From a virus: a stretch of DNA of 58,786 bases. The notes under the pieces were generated by a model. It was not told the origin of the DNA, ran no database searches, and was given only the letters and a program-made list of their open reading frames with translations. The DNA is taken from positions 1 through 58,786 of IMG/VR virus record IMGVR_UViG_3300043465_002540. The stretch is one strand, 5' to 3'. Positions within the stretch are counted from its first letter, which is position 1; each line of letters starts with the position of its first letter. This document shows positions 1 to 7,925 of the stretch, piece by piece. The position numbers and the translations under genes were made by a program.

Positions 1-102
1 ACTGGCAAATGGTCTCTTTCTGATGAAGACCTGATTCTTCGCAAAGATTTTGAGGAAAAAGTTAAGAGCTGGCTGCCTGCCGGACTAGGTTTTGGAAAAT
101 AA
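1..102 (+). CDS. 3' end of an unidentified gene
   Basis: Frame 1 is open from the window edge to a TAA at 100-102, giving a 33-residue C-terminus that ends in AGLGFGK. The residues are charged and helical in character, with no recognisable motif. The start lies outside the window, so no function is assigned. Confidence 0.6.
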   Translation, partial: TGKWSLSDEDLILRKDFEEKVKSWLPAGLGFGK

Positions 103-141
103 CGCTTAATAATTTACCCATAATAGTTTCCCAGTCTAGGA

Positions 142-162
142 GCCGAGCGCGCAGCGCCCGGC
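142..162. other. GC-rich imperfect hairpin in leader/intergenic space
   Basis: GCCG and GCGC arms pair with GCGC and CGGC arms around a GCA loop, with one A/C mismatch. The hairpin sits in the 132-bp gap between the first partial gene and the 2H phosphoesterase gene. It lacks a T-tract, so it is not a convincing intrinsic terminator. A TATAAAT box lies downstream at 207-213, but the nearest TTGACT (179-184) is 22 bp away, too far for a normal sigma-70 promoter. Confidence 0.35.
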
Positions 163-234
163 AATTAAATCGGCTAAGTTGACTGCAATCGGCACAAGTA
201 GGCCAATATAAATCGCTAACAGGTCAATATTCTC

Positions 235-705
235 ATGAAGAAATATAACGCATTTGCATACTGCACATTTCCTGCTGAAATAGAGAGCGCATTTCCGCGG
301 TTTGGACGTATTCTTAATGACGACTTTACCCGTCCGCATGCCTCTCTTGTCTATATACCAGGGCTTAGCGCAAGTGAAGTTGGCAAAGTCGCCGCTGCCG
401 TAGAGATGCTGGCAAAACGTTTGCAGCCATTTCAGATATCATTTGGAGACACTAAGTGCTTCGAGTCAAACAGTGATAGCGTTCCATGGTATGTAGAAGT
501 AAAGGGCGAAGGTTTCCTGCGATTGCGGGAGGCGTTGCTTTCCGTCATTGATTCGCTCGATGTCGAAATAAATGAGAAATTTGACAGCTTTGTTCCACAT
601 GCCACGCTACAATACATGAAGCCAGGCGAGAGTTATGAGGGCAAATCGCCGTCAGGCGATTGCACCATAAGTGATGTTCACTTTGCCTTCAAAGAAGCAG
701 AGTAG
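235..705 (+). CDS. 2H phosphoesterase family protein (LigT/Acb1-like fold)
   Basis: This 156-residue protein carries two H-x-[ST]-h motifs, PHASL (His35) and PHATL (His122). These are the signature and spacing of the 2H phosphoesterase superfamily, which includes 2'-5' RNA ligases, cyclic phosphodiesterases and the phage anti-CBASS enzyme Acb1. The length is close to T4 Acb1 (about 150 residues). Members act in the cytoplasm on 2',3'- or 3',5'-cyclic nucleotides or RNA termini. The substrate cannot be told from the motifs. Cleavage of immune cyclic nucleotides is an inference from phage context; RNA end processing is equally possible. The ATG has only a weak ribosome-binding site. Confidence 0.75.
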   Translation: MKKYNAFAYCTFPAEIESAFPRFGRILNDDFTRPHASLVYIPGLSASEVGKVAAAVEMLAKRLQPFQISFGDTKCFESNSDSVPWYVEVKGEGFLRLREALLSVIDSLDVEINEKFDSFVPHATLQYMKPGESYEGKSPSGDCTISDVHFAFKEAE

Positions 706-780
706 GCGGCGCCGGCCCTAAAGTCGGACCCGCCCGATCCGGTAGAGCGGACGGGGTGCCCGGCACCGGATCGCAAGTCT
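706..780 (+). ncRNA. Structured intergenic element, copy A
   Basis: This is the first of three related GC-rich elements (see 8513-8570 and 16278-16328). Hairpin 1 pairs CCGGC (712-716) with GTCGG (723-727) around a CCTAAA loop. A second region pairs CGATCCGGT (735-743) perfectly with ACCGGATCG (765-773) and is followed by a short T-run. From 712, 30 of 36 bases match copy B. It directly follows one stop codon and precedes the gene at 809. It could be a leader, a small RNA or a mobile repeat; its class is not recognised. Confidence 0.5.
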
Positions 781-808
781 TTTTATAGCAACCAGCAACG
801 GAGTAGCC

Positions 809-1045
809 ATGGAAATGATCTCGATCCCGCAGCGCTTTATCGTTTACCAGAATGCAGACCCGGATGTGATCGACGAGTTCACAGTAGTTTATCCGGATGG
901 AGCAGTATTCCTTTTCGACTCACAGGAACCGCATCGACCGCGTTTTCTGTGTTCTTATAAACACTTCACAAAGGACGAAGAAGATGTATTGATTAATTCT
1001 GTGCCAGAGTCGTTACTTGAGGCAATGATCAATCAGGAGATCTGA
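809..1045 (+). CDS. hypothetical protein (78 aa)
   Basis: A small acidic soluble protein with no motif I recognise. The ATG is preceded by GGAG at a good distance. The gene follows structured element A, so that element would be its 5' leader if transcription reads through. The next gene starts a few bases after its stop. Confidence 0.6.
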   Translation: MEMISIPQRFIVYQNADPDVIDEFTVVYPDGAVFLFDSQEPHRPRFLCSYKHFTKDEEDVLINSVPESLLEAMINQEI

Positions 1046-1049
1046 AAAG

Positions 1050-1358
1050 TTGGAACAGCAGAAATTATCAGCATTGCAACAGCTACAAGCAAAGGCGAAG
1101 GCAGCTGGAAGAGCTGCTGTCGTCTCTTCAGAAAACTTTGACGGGCTGGAGGATGACGCAAATCAATTCATTCAGCTTGTTCATCAGGCAGCCGATGAAG
1201 GATTGTGGGAGATTGATCTCACATTTGATAATCGGTCTGCTACTTATTTAAATCGGATAGCAGAAAAGGTTAAAGACGTCCTGTTTGATGTCTTTATCCT
1301 GGTAGACGCAGGCAGTCGCAAGATCCAGGCTTCCTGGAAATCTAGCAACGAAGTTTAA
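1050..1358 (+). CDS. hypothetical protein (102 aa, TTG start)
   Basis: Reads from a TTG codon placed about 10 nt after an AGGAG within the end of the previous gene, which suggests translational coupling. The N-terminus is helical and rich in Gln/Ala/Lys; the rest is mixed alpha/beta by eye. No family is recognised. Confidence 0.55.
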   Translation: MEQQKLSALQQLQAKAKAAGRAAVVSSENFDGLEDDANQFIQLVHQAADEGLWEIDLTFDNRSATYLNRIAEKVKDVLFDVFILVDAGSRKIQASWKSSNEV

Positions 1359-1384
1359 GCCATTTTGGCAGAAAGATGCATACC

Positions 1385-1738
1385 ATGTCGAATACTTTTG
1401 ATACGAACTATGACCGTACCGTTGTTGTTACCGTAGATGACCTTGTCAAGGAGAGTGGCAAGCCAGCGCTTCTTGTGAACAAGGCTCTTAAGGATGCTGG
1501 ATTGCAGTCGGTTGGTACGGTGCGTACTGGCCGCGTAGGCAAGCCCCCGCGCCTTTTTGACCGTGATCAGTTTCTGCGGGCAATTGCCGCATACGAGGAG
1601 CAGCGTACTACGCTTCGTGCTGCTCGTGCCTCTGCTGCTGTTCGCACGGCGCCAAAAGTTACTGTAAACACAGTACCACCGCCGGCGAATGATGATTCGT
1701 CAACTGCCTCATCCGAGGCCGTTGTTTTTGGTGAGTGA
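1385..1738 (+). CDS. possible winged-helix DNA-binding protein
   Basis: About 117 residues. The middle reads like a small helix-turn-helix: VTVDDLVKESGK, a second helix LLVNKALKDAGL, then a basic GRVGKPPRLFDRDQF segment resembling a wing and a return helix. The tail is Ala/Thr/Pro-rich and looks disordered. I prefer the ATG at 1385 over 1376 because the AGAAAG ribosome-binding site touches the earlier codon. DNA binding is an inference from this pattern only. Confidence 0.5.
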   Translation: MSNTFDTNYDRTVVVTVDDLVKESGKPALLVNKALKDAGLQSVGTVRTGRVGKPPRLFDRDQFLRAIAAYEEQRTTLRAARASAAVRTAPKVTVNTVPPPANDDSSTASSEAVVFGE

Positions 1739-1760
1739 ATAAAAGGAATAAGGAAAAAAC

Positions 1761-2045
1761 ATGAATAAGAAAGTTGTTGCCGCTGTTGTTGCTGTTCTTG
1801 TTGCCGTTCTCGGTCTCGTCAAGGTCTTCTCGGGCTCGGATGAGGCTGCTGCCGCTGCCGTAACGGAGGCCGCTGCCGCCGTTGTTGGCGAGGGTGAGGG
1901 CGAAGCTGCCGCTACCGTTACCACGGATTCGGCTGCTCCTGTTGGTGCCGCTGCTGCTACGGCTGCTACGGCTGCTACGGCCGCTACGGCCGCTACCACG
2001 GCTGCCCCAGCCACGGCGCCCGCTGCTGATGCAGCTGCCAAGTGA
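1761..2045 (+). CDS. Ala/Thr-rich single-pass membrane protein
   Basis: A 94-residue protein with a short basic start, one hydrophobic segment (about residues 5-22) and then an extremely Ala-rich low-complexity tail. At DNA level the tail is a run of GCTACG-type repeats around 1960-2010. The layout suggests an N-terminal membrane anchor or signal with a flexible external or periplasmic tail. A strong AAGGA ribosome-binding site supports translation. Leftward reading frames here are shadows of the repeat. Function is unknown. Confidence 0.6.
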   Translation: MNKKVVAAVVAVLVAVLGLVKVFSGSDEAAAAAVTEAAAAVVGEGEGEAAATVTTDSAAPVGAAAATAATAATAATAATTAAPATAPAADAAAK

Positions 2046-2051
2046 AAAAAT

Positions 2052-2127
2052 AGGGCTATGCCCTCTTTACTCCGTGTAAGCGGAGGATATAATCCTCCTA
2101 GCGGCGAAGAGCCGGAACTAGGAGGAT
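2052..2127 (+). promoter_or_regulatory. Switch-like leader sequestering the Hsp20 ribosome-binding site
   Basis: The ribosome-binding region CTAGGAGGAT (2118-2127) is the perfect reverse complement of ATCCTCCTAG (2092-2101). The helix continues inward as CGGC (2102-2105) with GCCG (2111-2114), leaving only a GAA bulge. The same anti-RBS strand can instead pair with GGAGGAT (2082-2088), forming a 7-bp hairpin with an ATA loop that would free the site. A small hairpin, AGGGC/GCCCT, lies at 2052-2064. Two exclusive folds over a ribosome-binding site are the hallmark of an RNA thermometer or riboswitch-type platform. Confidence 0.7.
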
Positions 2128-2129
2128 TT

Positions 2130-2429
2130 ATGTTTGATACGCTATCTCTATTTGATTCAATCTATTTTGTAGAAGAGGCCGATGGGCATACTATTATACA
2201 CATTCCCATGCCAGGAGCTACAAAAGAGGACGTAGACATTGACGCTGAGCCTACAAGGCTAGAGGTCAAAGTAAACACAGATAAGAAGCTGCCGTTCCTA
2301 AAGCAACGACGCTGGCGATTTACCCATAGACTGGGTAACCCAGAGGTTTCTGCAAAAGTAAATAACGGCGTTCTAGAGATTCGTATGTGCGAAGTAGGCC
2401 GTTCACGCTACCGCGTAGAGGTGGCATAG
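2130..2429 (+). CDS. Small heat shock protein, Hsp20/alpha-crystallin family
   Basis: 99 residues that read as an alpha-crystallin domain: PMPGATKEDVDIDAEPTRL is the typical P-G-xx-KEDV-x-I beta strand pair, and NGVLEIRM is the conserved NGVLxI motif near the C-terminus. Hsp20 proteins are cytoplasmic ATP-independent holdases that form oligomers. This one has little N-terminal arm and no clear I-x-I tail, so oligomerisation may differ. The ATG at 2130 is chosen because a perfect AGGAGG lies just upstream; an upstream in-frame ATG at 2058 falls inside the leader hairpins. Hsp20 genes are known in many aquatic T4-like phages. Confidence 0.85.
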   Translation: MFDTLSLFDSIYFVEEADGHTIIHIPMPGATKEDVDIDAEPTRLEVKVNTDKKLPFLKQRRWRFTHRLGNPEVSAKVNNGVLEIRMCEVGRSRYRVEVA

Positions 2430-2438
2430 CGAGGATAA

Positions 2439-3365
2439 ATGCTAGGAGTATGCTGCCAGTGGTTGAATGTCGTTCCTACAAAAACTGGTGAAAAATATGT
2501 TAACGCCCTAGGTGAACGCGCGCTTCAACTAGGGCGTTACTCTTCTGGCGCATATACGCCGGAACACATAGCTGATGTATGGCTCGGTAATGTAAAAGGT
2601 TTGGCCAACATTATACCTACGGTACGCAGCGCCGGCGTAGGTATGTTTAGAGTGGGCAGCACGCTGCTGCCGCTCTTTGATAAGATCGCAGAGAGCCCGC
2701 TTAAAGGCCTGGTCGCAGATGCGGAGTCAGAACTGCGCAAGGTAGGCGCCCTCACTAACGGTATGAGGCTGACCACTCACCCCGGTCAATTCGTAGTAAT
2801 TAGCTCGGATTCTGATACGGTCGTAGCTAACTCTGTTCGTGAGCTAGAGTATCACGCATTTATCATGGACTCTCTAGGGTGCGCCGCAACGCCGCGGTTT
2901 GCAATAAATATTCATGGTGGCAAGCGAGATCGCGGAGATCGCTTGGTTGCTTCAATTAAGTCTCTGCCTAATTCAGTCCGATCCCGCCTTACGCTAGAGA
3001 ATGACGAGAATTGCTGGTCTGTCGCTAACCTGCTGCCGATTTCTGAGCAAACCGGCGTTCCGATTGTCTTCGACTCTCATCATCATCCATTTAATGATGG
3101 CGGTCTAACCGGCGAGGCAGCAATGCTTGCTGCCGCAAGTACGTGGCCAAGCGACATAAGACCGCTACAACACCTTAGTAATACAGAGCCCGGCTTTGAA
3201 GGCGGCTCATTTACAGAGCGCCGACAGCATAGCTGGGCAATTCATTATGTACCGGATTATCAGCGAGACTTCTATCTAGCCGGTAAATCGGACATAGAGA
3301 TGGAGTGCAAAGGCAAGAATCTAGGCTTTATTCCGTATGTAGATGCCCTCGGCATCTATTTATGA
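2439..3365 (+). CDS. uvsE: UV damage endonuclease UvsE/UVDE
   Basis: 308 residues with the UvsE/UVDE signatures in order: an LGVCCQW start, RLTTHPGQFV, INIHGGKRDRG, RLTLENDENCW and VFDSHHH. These supply the metal ligands of the TIM-barrel nuclease, which nicks DNA 5' of UV photoproducts in the cytoplasm without needing excinuclease. It is full length for the family. A GAGGA ribosome-binding site precedes the ATG. The next gene begins inside its stop codon. It would protect phage DNA from sunlight or UV. Confidence 0.92.
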   Translation: MLGVCCQWLNVVPTKTGEKYVNALGERALQLGRYSSGAYTPEHIADVWLGNVKGLANIIPTVRSAGVGMFRVGSTLLPLFDKIAESPLKGLVADAESELRKVGALTNGMRLTTHPGQFVVISSDSDTVVANSVRELEYHAFIMDSLGCAATPRFAINIHGGKRDRGDRLVASIKSLPNSVRSRLTLENDENCWSVANLLPISEQTGVPIVFDSHHHPFNDGGLTGEAAMLAAASTWPSDIRPLQHLSNTEPGFEGGSFTERRQHSWAIHYVPDYQRDFYLAGKSDIEMECKGKNLGFIPYVDALGIYL

Positions 3366-3760
3366 AATTAAGCGATTTTGTATTTAGGAATAAACACTTC
3401 TTCATCGACATGTTTGTCGATCCTTCCAATACAAAATCGCTTAAAGCGGTAGTAGATGACCTCAATGTATACAAATGGGGTATAGCTGAGCCAGGAGCTA
3501 GCGGCAGGATAATCCTGTCTTGCTCCAGTAATGGCGAGATACAGAAGTCTGCTACTCTAGCAGTACTACCCGAACAGCTAACGGTATTTTTCGCCTTCCT
3601 GCCAGAAGGCGATTACTGCCGGTCTGACTTTGATGGCTTAGATTATATAATAGACGTCTGGAGCGAAGGCTCTACCTTCTTTCGCTGCGGAGGTCTTGAG
3701 GTGGTAGTTTACCAGCAAGATTCGTTAGTCGAATTGATCAAGGCAGCCAACGAAGGTTGA
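3362..3760 (+). CDS. hypothetical protein (132 aa)
   Basis: Starts at the ATGA overlap with the uvsE stop, so it is probably translationally coupled. The sequence is mixed and soluble, with no recognised domain. Its 3' end overlaps the end of the leftward gene at 3725-4231 by 36 bp. Confidence 0.6.
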   Translation: MKLSDFVFRNKHFFIDMFVDPSNTKSLKAVVDDLNVYKWGIAEPGASGRIILSCSSNGEIQKSATLAVLPEQLTVFFAFLPEGDYCRSDFDGLDYIIDVWSEGSTFFRCGGLEVVVYQQDSLVELIKAANEG

Positions 3761-4231
3761 ATCCTCGTAGCGCCGAATCTTCTTAATGATATTGCGTATG
3801 CGACCCGGTCGCTTAAGTACATTAGCCGCCAAGTCAAAGCGATTTAATATGTATTCGTATATGTCTTTGACGCTACCGTTCGGCAACACAAAGCCTTCGT
3901 CGCAGAAATCGGCCATGATAATCTGCTTCTTCCCTTTGTTCGGCCAGCTGCATATCTCGCAGAACAACAGCTTGCTGGCGCTATTTTGAAAGCAGCGTAT
4001 TATTCGGCGATTGTTTACCCAGATCTCGGCTACCATGATGCGAGGCCCTTCTAGCTGCACTTCGCCATCTAACCAGTAGTTATAGCCAACGAACTTGCTG
4101 ATAAAAGATTGGCCAGTGCCCAACTTAGCGACATTTAGTCTTATACCGAGGCTCTGCAATTTCACAACTAACTCGATTTCGATGCCTGGATTTCTGTGCT
4201 CTTTGCCACTTGCTGTAATGCTTCTGCACAA
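3725..4231 (-). CDS. hypothetical protein on the opposite strand
   Basis: A 168-residue leftward frame fills the only stretch here lacking a rightward gene. It has a plausible composition: a strand-rich middle (MVAEIWVNNRRIIRCF) and a basic helical end. It converges with the 132-aa gene and diverges from the topoisomerase gene. No Shine-Dalgarno sequence precedes the ATG at 4231, so the true start may be internal, for example a GTG near 4166. No function is recognised. Confidence 0.5.
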   Translation of the reverse strand: MCRSITASGKEHRNPGIEIELVVKLQSLGIRLNVAKLGTGQSFISKFVGYNYWLDGEVQLEGPRIMVAEIWVNNRRIIRCFQNSASKLLFCEICSWPNKGKKQIIMADFCDEGFVLPNGSVKDIYEYILNRFDLAANVLKRPGRIRNIIKKIRRYEDSTFVGCLDQFD

Positions 4232-4249
4232 GAATCTCGAGGGAATTAG

Positions 4250-6094
4250 ATGACCAAGACTAAAGAGTACACTTCCAACTCAATCCAAGTGCTGGACGAT
4301 ATTGCGCATATTCGCCTGCGTCCCGGCCTTTATGTGGGCGGTGCAAATGCTACCGGTCACTTTATTATCCTGAAGGAAATCATTGACAATGCTATTGACG
4401 AGGCTATCGCCGGCCATGCGACAAGGGTGCACGTAAAGATTTCTGACGACGGCAGGAGCGCCGAGGTATTTGATAATGGTCGCGGCATTCCACATGAGAA
4501 GCACCCCAAGACCGGACTAAGTACGCTGGCGACCGTATTTGGCACTGCCAAGTCAGGCGGCAAGTTTGACAACGACACTTATGGGACCTCAGTCGGTACA
4601 CACGGCGTTGGCTCGACCGCTACAAATGCTCTTTCGAAATCTTTTTATGCAGAGTCTTACCGTGGCAAGAAGTCTGCTAGCGTCTCGTTTGTACGTGGCA
4701 AAATGGTCGGCAAGGACGCAGTAATCTCGGACAACAAGACAAAAGAGAAGCGCGGCACCCTGGTGCGCTTTACTCCGGATTACGAAGAGGTATTCAAAGA
4801 CGTATCTGCTTTTAACATGGTCGAGATTGAAGCTCGCCTATCAGACGCAGCCAACCTGCTGCCTAAGACAAAGATAACTCTTGAGTTCGGCGGAGCCTCA
4901 AAAGACTTTAAGTGTGCGGGAGTAGCGGGAATCCTTGGAGTTACCGGGGCATATTCTGCTGACTTCGACATTGAAGTAGAGGTTGGTGGCGATAAAAAGA
5001 CTGCGGGCGTTTCAATTGCTTGGTGCTGGGGCAGCGAAGGCCGCGCAGTGTCGCTTGTTAACCTTAGTCGCACATCTGATGGAGGTCAGCACGCTTCTGG
5101 CTGGGAATCAGCAATTAGCGATTTCTTGTTGGAGCGCTGCAAGAACAAATGCTCTTCAAAAGAAATCCTTGATACCCTGCAGTACGCAGTGCATGTCAGC
5201 CACCCAAATCCGCAGTTCTCTTCGCAGACAAAAGAAAAGCTGATAAACAAGGGACTAGGCAAGGCTATCAGCGAGGCCGCTGTGCCACAGCTTAAGAGCT
5301 GGGCTCGCAGGAATACTGCCGCAGTTGATGCGCTATTGCAGTCAGCTATTGCAGCATATGAGGCGCGCCAGGCGCAGAAAGACCTGAAAGCTGCGCTAAA
5401 GGATCTGAAGACAACCCGCCGCAACAGCCGAGGCATCCTGCCCGATAAGCTGTTCGAAGCCGACTGCAAGCCGTATATGCGCGAGCTATACCTAGTGGAA
5501 GGCGACAGCGCTGCCGGCTCAGCAGTCAAGGGTCGTGACGCAGGGCACCAGGAGATCCTGCCACTAAAGGGCAAGATCCTGAACGTATTCAAGGCTTCCG
5601 AGGCGGAGGCAATTGCTAATGACGAAATCGCTGCAATTGTTGCTTCTGTAGGCGGAGGCTTTGGTGCCAGGTTTAATATGGCTGATGTGCGAATCGGCAA
5701 GGTTATCATCCTGTCTGATTCTGATCACGACGGCCATCACATTAGCAGTCTTATCGTAGGTCTTTTTGCCAAGTACATGCCGGGCCTTCTGGAGAAAGGC
5801 ATGATCTATACCGTAGATGCTCCACTTTACAAAGCTTCGTTGCCTGGCACGCGCACTCGCTGGTTCGGACATACGATGGACGATATTAAAGCAAAGGCTG
5901 GCAAGCAGTTCTCCAAGTGTGATGTTACGCGCCTCAAAGGTCACGGCGAGGCTAATCCAGATGAAGTTGCCGAATACGCCATGGGGAGCACAAGAAAACT
6001 TATTCAGCTGTCCTGGAAGGCTGCGGATGTAGAAGAGATTGTGAGAGTAATGGGCGATGACATCGCCGGCCGCAAAGAACTACTGGGAATCTGA
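4250..6094 (+). CDS. Type IIA topoisomerase ATPase/TOPRIM subunit (GyrB/ParE/T4 gp39-like)
   Basis: 614 residues. The GHKL ATPase is visible as EIIDNAIDEA (Glu43, Asn47) and DNGRGIP (Asp75). The TOPRIM metal site follows as LVEGDSAAGSA and SDSDHDGHH. The QxK-containing transducer lies between them. It hydrolyses ATP to drive strand passage, with the next gene product as the DNA-cleaving partner. The length suits ParE or a single-polypeptide version of T4 gp39 plus gp60. GAGGGA precedes the ATG. The stop overlaps the partner start, fitting a 1:1 complex. Confidence 0.95.
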   Translation: MTKTKEYTSNSIQVLDDIAHIRLRPGLYVGGANATGHFIILKEIIDNAIDEAIAGHATRVHVKISDDGRSAEVFDNGRGIPHEKHPKTGLSTLATVFGTAKSGGKFDNDTYGTSVGTHGVGSTATNALSKSFYAESYRGKKSASVSFVRGKMVGKDAVISDNKTKEKRGTLVRFTPDYEEVFKDVSAFNMVEIEARLSDAANLLPKTKITLEFGGASKDFKCAGVAGILGVTGAYSADFDIEVEVGGDKKTAGVSIAWCWGSEGRAVSLVNLSRTSDGGQHASGWESAISDFLLERCKNKCSSKEILDTLQYAVHVSHPNPQFSSQTKEKLINKGLGKAISEAAVPQLKSWARRNTAAVDALLQSAIAAYEARQAQKDLKAALKDLKTTRRNSRGILPDKLFEADCKPYMRELYLVEGDSAAGSAVKGRDAGHQEILPLKGKILNVFKASEAEAIANDEIAAIVASVGGGFGARFNMADVRIGKVIILSDSDHDGHHISSLIVGLFAKYMPGLLEKGMIYTVDAPLYKASLPGTRTRWFGHTMDDIKAKAGKQFSKCDVTRLKGHGEANPDEVAEYAMGSTRKLIQLSWKAADVEEIVRVMGDDIAGRKELLGI

Positions 6095-7542
6095 TGATAT
6101 CAAAAAAACAAAAAACGCCGCCTCAGGCATCTGTTGTAGTAGGACAATCTGCTGTAGAGTTCGTACGCCGAGCAATGAAGCACTACGGCGACGAGGTCAT
6201 TCAGAACCGCGCGCTACCCCGCCTAGAGGATGGTCTAAAGCCGATTCAGAGACTGCTGCTATGGAGCTGCGTAGACCTTAGCACTACTAGGTTTATCAAG
6301 TCTGCCAAGATCACCGGGCATTGCATTGCATCGTATTCGCCACACGGCGAGATTGCTGCATACGGATCGCTGGTTGGTATGGTAAACGAGCGGCACCCGC
6401 TAGTCGAAGGCCAAGGCAACTTTGGCGGCGCTACCACCGAAGCAGCCAGCGCTCGATACACAGAGAGCCGAATCCACCCACTAGCTCGTCGCCTGATAAC
6501 AGATTTACCTGACATGGCAGTAGTTCCTTATGAAAAGAACTACGATGACACTAAGGATCAGCCTCGCTATCTGCCAGGCCTCCTGCCAATGCTACTGCTA
6601 AATTCTAGCACCGGCATTGCAATGGCAATCACCAGCAAATTCCCTGGGTTCTCGATCCTAGAGGTTGCTGCCGCTGTACTAGAATATCTGGCGAATGGCA
6701 ATGAGAAAAAGGCTGCCAGGCATATTAAGGCTCCTGATGGCAACATCTGCAACCTGCTGTCTACAAAAGAGGAGGTTGCCGAACTACTTGCAACAGGATG
6801 CGGCCAGCTGCTGTACGAATGCAAGTACCACCTGGATAAAAAAGGCGACCGCAAGCTCATCGTAATCACCGGCTATGCTCCAGAGTTTAGCGTTTCTGGT
6901 TTTCTTGCCAAGTGCGGAGAGCTACAGGACTCAGGAATAATCGAAGCAACGCGCAATGAGACTTCAGGTGCCAATGGCGACAGAATCGTTATAGAATATC
7001 GCTCTGACGAAGCGTATGAGAAAGTACGCAAGCTACTTCGCAAAAAAGTTAGCTACCGAATGAATTGCCTGTATGAGGACGGCGGTTCGCTGATTCCAAA
7101 GCAAGTAGGTGTTGCCGACGTAATCAGGGATTGGGTAGCGGTTCGGCGCAAGACGGTTGCAGCTACGCTAGCGGCGTCGCTTAAGCGGCAAGACGAAGAG
7201 ATCAAGCGAGAAGCTGCCAAGCTGAATGCTTGCCTAAATCTAGAGGCAGTATTTGCTGCACTACGGGCTGAAGGCGATTTTAGGCAAAATTTGCAGAAGC
7301 TTGCCGGGCTAGACGACTTCGAGGCAGGCATAGTTTGCGAGATGCGCGTAGAGGCGCTAAAGAAAGCAAGTGCAGAAGCACTACGCAATAAAATAACAGA
7401 TATGCAGACTGCGCGCGCAACAACGGTCACAGATCTCAGCAATGTCGATGCCTATTTAATCCGTCAGATAAAGGCATTCATGAGCTGGTTGAAAGCGGAA
7501 TACCCCGACCTGTTGCTGCGAAAAACGGTCTGGGAAGTATGA
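6094..7542 (+). CDS. Type IIA topoisomerase cleavage subunit (GyrA/ParC/T4 gp52-like)
   Basis: 482 residues. The breakage-reunion domain is clear: ALPRLEDGLKPIQRLLLW, then EGQGNFG and the catalytic tyrosine in SARYTES at residue 122, the same number as in E. coli GyrA. The sequence ends after the coiled coil, so the DNA-wrapping beta-pinwheel of GyrA is absent, as in T4 gp52. This predicts a relaxing or decatenating enzyme rather than a gyrase. It starts at the TGATG overlap with the ATPase subunit. Confidence 0.95.
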   Translation: MISKKQKTPPQASVVVGQSAVEFVRRAMKHYGDEVIQNRALPRLEDGLKPIQRLLLWSCVDLSTTRFIKSAKITGHCIASYSPHGEIAAYGSLVGMVNERHPLVEGQGNFGGATTEAASARYTESRIHPLARRLITDLPDMAVVPYEKNYDDTKDQPRYLPGLLPMLLLNSSTGIAMAITSKFPGFSILEVAAAVLEYLANGNEKKAARHIKAPDGNICNLLSTKEEVAELLATGCGQLLYECKYHLDKKGDRKLIVITGYAPEFSVSGFLAKCGELQDSGIIEATRNETSGANGDRIVIEYRSDEAYEKVRKLLRKKVSYRMNCLYEDGGSLIPKQVGVADVIRDWVAVRRKTVAATLAASLKRQDEEIKREAAKLNACLNLEAVFAALRAEGDFRQNLQKLAGLDDFEAGIVCEMRVEALKKASAEALRNKITDMQTARATTVTDLSNVDAYLIRQIKAFMSWLKAEYPDLLLRKTVWEV

Positions 7543-7925
7543 TGAAGCTGGTGCAGTGGGTAATCATGTATGATCACGACTCGCTACTGAGTCTCGACTC
7601 ACGATTACCCATTCACCCGCAACACAGCAGAGTTCTAGATATCATGACAGTTTGCGACTGGATAATAGATCTGGACATGAAGTCAGGCTGCGGAGCATGG
7701 ATATGTCTTCGCGGCCTTTTTTGTGGCAAGGGCTTTTCACGCGATGCGGACGATATAGACTCAATACTCCATAGAATTGGTAATTCTGTAAAACCATTTC
7801 TAGAGATTTCTCCAAGTGATTCGCTGGATGCTACCTGTGTTCATCAGCTATCCAGCCTGGGTTTTGTAACTGAAAATAACTGTGGCCTACAGGTCATGCG
7901 GTGGTACAAAGATGAAGATTGTTGA
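7539..7925 (+). CDS. hypothetical protein, first of a tandem pair
   Basis: A 128-residue protein that begins inside the topoisomerase stop codon; the adjacent ATG at 7542 is equally possible. The opening MKLVQW, a [D]-rich stretch and PIHPQHSRV align with MKIVEW and PVHPKINDV of the next gene, so the two look like diverged paralogues. The C-terminal LGFVTENNCGLQVMRW vaguely recalls a GNAT acetyltransferase end, which is not enough to assign a function. Confidence 0.55.
   Translation: MMKLVQWVIMYDHDSLLSLDSRLPIHPQHSRVLDIMTVCDWIIDLDMKSGCGAWICLRGLFCGKGFSRDADDIDSILHRIGNSVKPFLEISPSDSLDATCVHQLSSLGFVTENNCGLQVMRWYKDEDC

Noticed and set aside
179-213. Sigma-70 promoter TTGACT ... TATAAAT before the 2H gene
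   Set aside because: The spacer is 22 bp. TATAAAT alone resembles a T4 late promoter but one box is too little evidence.
706-780. Twister or SAM-type riboswitch identity for the intergenic elements
   Set aside because: The CCTAAA loop and GC stems look superficially similar, but the conserved twister core and SAM-II sequences are absent.
1709-2041. Leftward Ala/Val-rich frame opposite the Ala-rich membrane protein
   Set aside because: Both strands of the GCN repeat code for Ala-like residues; only the rightward frame has a start, RBS and membrane segment.
5086-5709. 207-aa leftward frame inside the topoisomerase ATPase gene
   Set aside because: Complement of a strongly conserved GyrB/ParE coding region; Ser/Arg-rich shadow.
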